From NCBI RefSeq assembly GCF_003967195.1, contig NZ_AP018725.1:186001-250000 (forward strand): DNA of 64,000 nt, written 5' to 3'. Each line of letters begins with the position of its first letter. The stretch's first letter is position 1. The position numbers and the translations under genes are program-made. This stretch comes from Sulfuriflexus mobilis (GTDB lineage Bacteria > Pseudomonadota > Gammaproteobacteria > AKS1). Of this stretch, positions 60,952 through 64,000 are shown one piece after another. The notes beneath the pieces were generated by a model that worked only from the letters and a program-made list of their open reading frames with translations, searched no databases and was not told the origin of the DNA.

Positions 60952-61548
60952 ATGGATATTTCGCTCATCGTTTTTCTGGTCATCATTGTTGCTGTTGTGC
61001 TCTATATTGTTGCGATCTTCAACCGCCTGGTGACCTTGAAGAACCGCTACAAGAATGCCTTTGCGCAGATTGAAGTGCAGCTAAAGCGCCGTTATGACCT
61101 GATTCCGAATCTTATCGAGACCGCCAAGGGTTATCTCAAACATGAGCGCGAGACACTCGAGGCTGTCATCTCCGCGCGTAACCTGGCGGCCAAGGGCCTG
61201 GCTGACGCCGCCGCCGATCCGGGCAATGCCGATGCGATGAAATCCCTTATGGGTGCCGAAGGTGCATTAACGGGTGCCCTGGGTAAACTCAATGTCGTGA
61301 TGGAGGCCTATCCAGACCTGAAGGCCAACCAGAATATGATGCAGCTTAGTGAAGAGTTGATCTCAACAGAAAACAAGGTTGGCTTTGCCCGGCAGGCCTT
61401 TAATGATCAGGTCATGGCCTATAACACCTATAAACAAAGTTTCCCACCGAACATGTTGGCGGCCACCTTTGGTCATGCAGCAGATGCCACCTTGCTGGAA
61501 TTTGAAGACAGCAAGGATATTCAGGCGGCGCCTAAAGTCTCTTTTTGA
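60952..61548 (+). CDS. lemA: LemA-family protein
   Basis: The 198-residue protein has an N-terminal membrane helix (LIVFLVIIVAVVLYIVAIF). A helical bundle follows with RYKNAFAQIEVQLKRRYDLIPNL near residue 32 and RQAFNDQVMAYNTYKQSFP near residue 143, the LemA signature. AGAGGAAG gives a strong ribosome site. It pairs with the M48 peptidase gene three bases downstream, a frequent combination. Its role is not established. Confidence 0.93.
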   Translation: MDISLIVFLVIIVAVVLYIVAIFNRLVTLKNRYKNAFAQIEVQLKRRYDLIPNLIETAKGYLKHERETLEAVISARNLAAKGLADAAADPGNADAMKSLMGAEGALTGALGKLNVVMEAYPDLKANQNMMQLSEELISTENKVGFARQAFNDQVMAYNTYKQSFPPNMLAATFGHAADATLLEFEDSKDIQAAPKVSF

Positions 61549-61551
61549 TAA

Positions 61552-63462
61552 ATGGATTTTTTCCAGTCCCAGGAGACGGCACGGCGTAATACTGTACGCC
61601 TGGTGGTTTTTTTCGGCCTGGCGGTGCTCGGCCTGATTGTGATCACGAACCTGCTGGTTATGCTGCTGTTTGGTTTCCTTCAAACCGGTGAGGAAGGTAT
61701 CAGCCTGAGTGTGATTGCGGCGCAGTTTGACTGGCAGGTGTTCCTGCTGATCGGTGCCTTTGTCTCACTGGTTATCTTCGGTGGTAGTGCCTATAAGACC
61801 ATGGCGCTTTCAGGCGGTGGCACGACGGTGGCTGAGTCACTGGGTGGCCGCTTAATCAGTCAGAGCACCACCGATCTGCATGAACGCAAGGCCCTGAACG
61901 TTGTCGAGGAGATGGCCATTGCCTCGGGTACACCGGTGCCGCCGGTGTACCTGCTTGAAGACGAACAGGGCATCAATGCCTTTGCCGCGGGTTTCACACC
62001 CGGTGATGCGGTCATTGGCCTGACTCGCGGCACGATCGCCTATTTGTCTCGTGAAGAGTTGCAGGGCGTGATCGCCCATGAGTTCAGCCATATCCTGCAC
62101 GGTGATATGCGCCTGAATATCCGTTTAATCGGTATCCTGCACGGTATCCTGCTTCTTGGTTTAATCGGCTATTACATCTTACGATCCGTGCGAGGCCGAT
62201 CGAATAAGAATACGGGCCCCATTCTCGGTTTGGGCCTGGGCCTGCTGGTCATCGGTTATAGCGGCACATTTTTTGGCAACCTGATCAAGGCCTCGGTCAG
62301 TCGCCAGCGTGAATTTCTCGCCGATGCCTCGGCGGTCCAGTTTACGCGAAACAATACGGGCATTGCCGGCGCGCTGAAAAAGATTGGGGGTTATGCACCG
62401 GGGTCGGCACTGGAAACTCCGGAGGCCCCGACCATGAGTCACGCCTATTTCAGTAATGGTGTGAGTTCATTCATGCAATCGATGTTTGCCACGCACCCGC
62501 CACTCGATGTGCGTATCAAACGCATCGATCCTCACTGGGATGGTGTGTTTGTGCCAGTAACCCATGAGGTCGCGGAGACGGAATCGGCAACAGGCCAGAC
62601 AGCCGCGGCATCGCGGGCAGAGGCGAGGAAGACTGCGGTCACGGGCGTCGTTATCGCCTCACAGATACTGGAGCATGTCGGTCAGACCGGCCCGGCGCAA
62701 CTTGACTATGCGGCATCGTTACTGGATGAGCTGCCAAAGGCTATTCATGAGATGGTGCATGAGCCTTATGGTGCGCGTGCCGTGATTTATTGCCTGGTGA
62801 TGACGACACAGCCGGCTATTCAGGCCAGACAGCTTCAGCAACTTGAGGCGTTTGCTGACACGGGTATCTTTGAACTAGTGAGTCAATGGCTTGCTACGGT
62901 GAAGGCGCTGGATATCAAATTTCGCTTGCCGCTGATTGACATGGCGCTGCCCTCACTGCGCCAGTTGTCTGCTGCACAATATCAATTGTTTAAGAAAAAT
63001 CTGTTGTTGCTCATGCAGGCCGACCGGCGCATTGACCTGTTCGAATGGTCACTACAGAAAATTCTCTTCCATCATCTCGATGCGGAATTCGGCCGACCGG
63101 GTAAGCGGGTGGCGAAATTCGGTTCCTTAAAAGCCGTTAAGGAAGACATTGATATGCTCATGAGCATGCTGGTTTATGCATGTGTGCAGGATAAGACACA
63201 GGTGAAAGCGGCCCTTGCGAGTGCTGAAGAGGAACTGCAGGCAGGCAAGCTGGTGTTGTTACCCCGCCAACAGATCAATATTGATAATCTTGGTGCGGCG
63301 GTCGATCAGCTGGCCTTGCTGAAACCGTTAATAAAACCTCGTCTGTTGAAGGCCTGTCTGGCGGTTATTACACAGGACCAGAACTATTCCCCCAACGAAA
63401 TGGAGCTCATGCGGGCGATTGCCGATGTGCTGGACTGCCCCTTGCCGCCCTACCTGGGCTAA
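61552..63462 (+). CDS. M48-family membrane metallopeptidase
   Basis: The 636-residue protein has two N-terminal membrane helices, then the zinc motif GVIAHEFSHILHGD (HExxH) near residue 174 and further helices. A third-ligand region REFLADASAVQFTRN lies near residue 245. The C-terminal 300 residues are a helical extension not found in HtpX. It should cut membrane or envelope proteins. It forms an operon with lemA. The longer-than-HtpX form is common in lemA-linked members. Confidence 0.9.
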   Translation: MDFFQSQETARRNTVRLVVFFGLAVLGLIVITNLLVMLLFGFLQTGEEGISLSVIAAQFDWQVFLLIGAFVSLVIFGGSAYKTMALSGGGTTVAESLGGRLISQSTTDLHERKALNVVEEMAIASGTPVPPVYLLEDEQGINAFAAGFTPGDAVIGLTRGTIAYLSREELQGVIAHEFSHILHGDMRLNIRLIGILHGILLLGLIGYYILRSVRGRSNKNTGPILGLGLGLLVIGYSGTFFGNLIKASVSRQREFLADASAVQFTRNNTGIAGALKKIGGYAPGSALETPEAPTMSHAYFSNGVSSFMQSMFATHPPLDVRIKRIDPHWDGVFVPVTHEVAETESATGQTAAASRAEARKTAVTGVVIASQILEHVGQTGPAQLDYAASLLDELPKAIHEMVHEPYGARAVIYCLVMTTQPAIQARQLQQLEAFADTGIFELVSQWLATVKALDIKFRLPLIDMALPSLRQLSAAQYQLFKKNLLLLMQADRRIDLFEWSLQKILFHHLDAEFGRPGKRVAKFGSLKAVKEDIDMLMSMLVYACVQDKTQVKAALASAEEELQAGKLVLLPRQQINIDNLGAAVDQLALLKPLIKPRLLKACLAVITQDQNYSPNEMELMRAIADVLDCPLPPYLG

Positions 63463-63492
63463 GTGGTTTCTTCAGGCGTGGCGGGCCCACTT

Positions 63493-63527
63493 AAAAAAGG
63501 TCGGGCCGTGGGAGGTCGGTCCCGACC
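63493..63527 (-). terminator. Terminator of the glutathione transferase gene
   Basis: On the minus strand GGTCGGG (63527-63521) pairs with CCCGACC (63505-63499) across a 15-base loop and is followed by TTTTTT (63498-63493). Confidence 0.7.
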
Positions 63528-63540
63528 AAAAACACGCCGA

Positions 63541-64000
63541 TCAGGCGGCCAGTTTGGGTGTCTCTGCCCAGGCGGGGATCGCATCGAGACGTTTTAACCA
63601 GGCGCGGATGTTTGGATAGGCGTGATAGGGCACCTCGGCGGCATCGAGGAAGTCGCCCGTAGAGGCGACGGAGAAATCCGCCAGGCTGAGCCGGTCGCCG
63701 GTGATGAAGGCCTTGTCAGCCAGTTGTTGTTCCAACACGTTGGCGAACTGATAAAAGTCCTGTTTTGCCTGGTCGAGTTTGGCCTGGTCGGGTTCACCGA
63801 GCTCCATCAGGGTCTTGAGGACATTCTCAAAGACGAAGGTCCCTACCGCGCGGTTATAGTGTGCCTGTTCCCAGTTCTGCCAGCGGTGAATGTCAGCCCG
63901 AATGCGGTGGTCGGCGGGGTAGAGCTCATTGGCCGGGCCGATGGCGGCGAGGTATTGCATGATGGCATTCGACTCCCACAGGCGCAGGTTGCCGTCTTCA
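63541..64000 (-). CDS. Glutathione S-transferase family protein, C-terminal part
   Basis: The gene continues past the right edge. Visible are the end of the thioredoxin-like domain (LRLWESNAIMQYLA, the ESxAI glutathione-binding motif) and the helical C-terminal domain (LADKAFITGDRLSLADFSVA, then YPNIRAWLKRLDAIPAW). The N-terminal 50 or so residues are outside. It likely conjugates glutathione to electrophiles; substrate unknown. Confidence 0.88.
   Translation of the reverse strand, partial: EDGNLRLWESNAIMQYLAAIGPANELYPADHRIRADIHRWQNWEQAHYNRAVGTFVFENVLKTLMELGEPDQAKLDQAKQDFYQFANVLEQQLADKAFITGDRLSLADFSVASTGDFLDAAEVPYHAYPNIRAWLKRLDAIPAWAETPKLAA

Noticed and set aside
1-64000. tRNA or rRNA genes
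   Set aside because: No cloverleaf with conserved TTCGA arm and no ribosomal RNA sequence noticed on either strand by eye.

Overview
The window looks like the chromosome of a free-living gammaproteobacterium of moderately high GC. Supporting this are the ftsY-ftsE-ftsX-rpoH region, MSHA-type pilus assembly genes, the bioBFHCD order and the gmk-rpoZ-spoT-ridA-recG block. A phosphoribulokinase and an aa3/caa3-like cytochrome oxidase fit an aerobic, possibly chemolithoautotrophic lifestyle (for example a sulfur oxidiser). No RuBisCO or sulfur genes lie in the window, so that part is inference.

Layout. 0-7 kb: partial soluble transhydrogenase, a Rof-like/CPXCG/hemW overlapping operon, FKBP isomerase, phosphoribulokinase, Nudix and aminopropyltransferase-like genes, an intergenic region with a candidate C-rich small RNA on the minus strand, then rdgB-rph. 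7-17 kb: a PP2C phosphatase/Ser-Thr kinase pair, then yicC, gmk, rpoZ, spoT, ridA, recG, ubiC and ubiA. 17-24 kb: the assembly half of an MSHA pilus operon (mshI to mshN), without pilins or motor ATPase. 24-31 kb: a GAF-GGDEF protein, comF and the complete biotin operon bioBFHCD. 31-39 kb: cytochrome c oxidase subunits and assembly factors (coxB, coxA, a 33-34 aa membrane peptide, ctaG, coxC, SURF1, a CxxxC protein, ctaB) but no ctaA. 38.6-43.8 kb: rpoH with a CIRCE-like operator in its promoter, a REC-REC-GGDEF protein, ftsX, ftsE, ftsY. 43.9-50.7 kb: an M16 peptidase pair and a MoxR/DUF58/transglutaminase operon.

50.8-59 kb is an integron, the main accessory feature. The integrase gene on the minus strand is recognisable as IntI by its family-specific insertion. 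It has lost its 3' end, including the catalytic tyrosine. Facing it is an AT-rich array of about eleven cassettes, all on the plus strand, separated by attC-like sites. The 5' core box of most cassettes is the reverse complement of the 3' R'' box of the same cassette, which supports the boundaries independently of homology. Cassettes encode a HEPN/zinc-ribbon protein, DUF3224, DUF4386 and VOC proteins, several small membrane proteins and orphans. An IS3-family element sits inside one attC, a perfect 20-bp palindrome has replaced the left end of another, and an IS110-type transposase remnant closes the array.

59-64 kb: an AraC regulator with a FabA paralogue, a short remnant, lemA with an M48 membrane peptidase, and a partial glutathione transferase. 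The items most worth following are the inactivated integron with its unknown cassettes (especially the HEPN cassette), the candidate small RNA with the polyC loop, and the CIRCE-like operator on rpoH.
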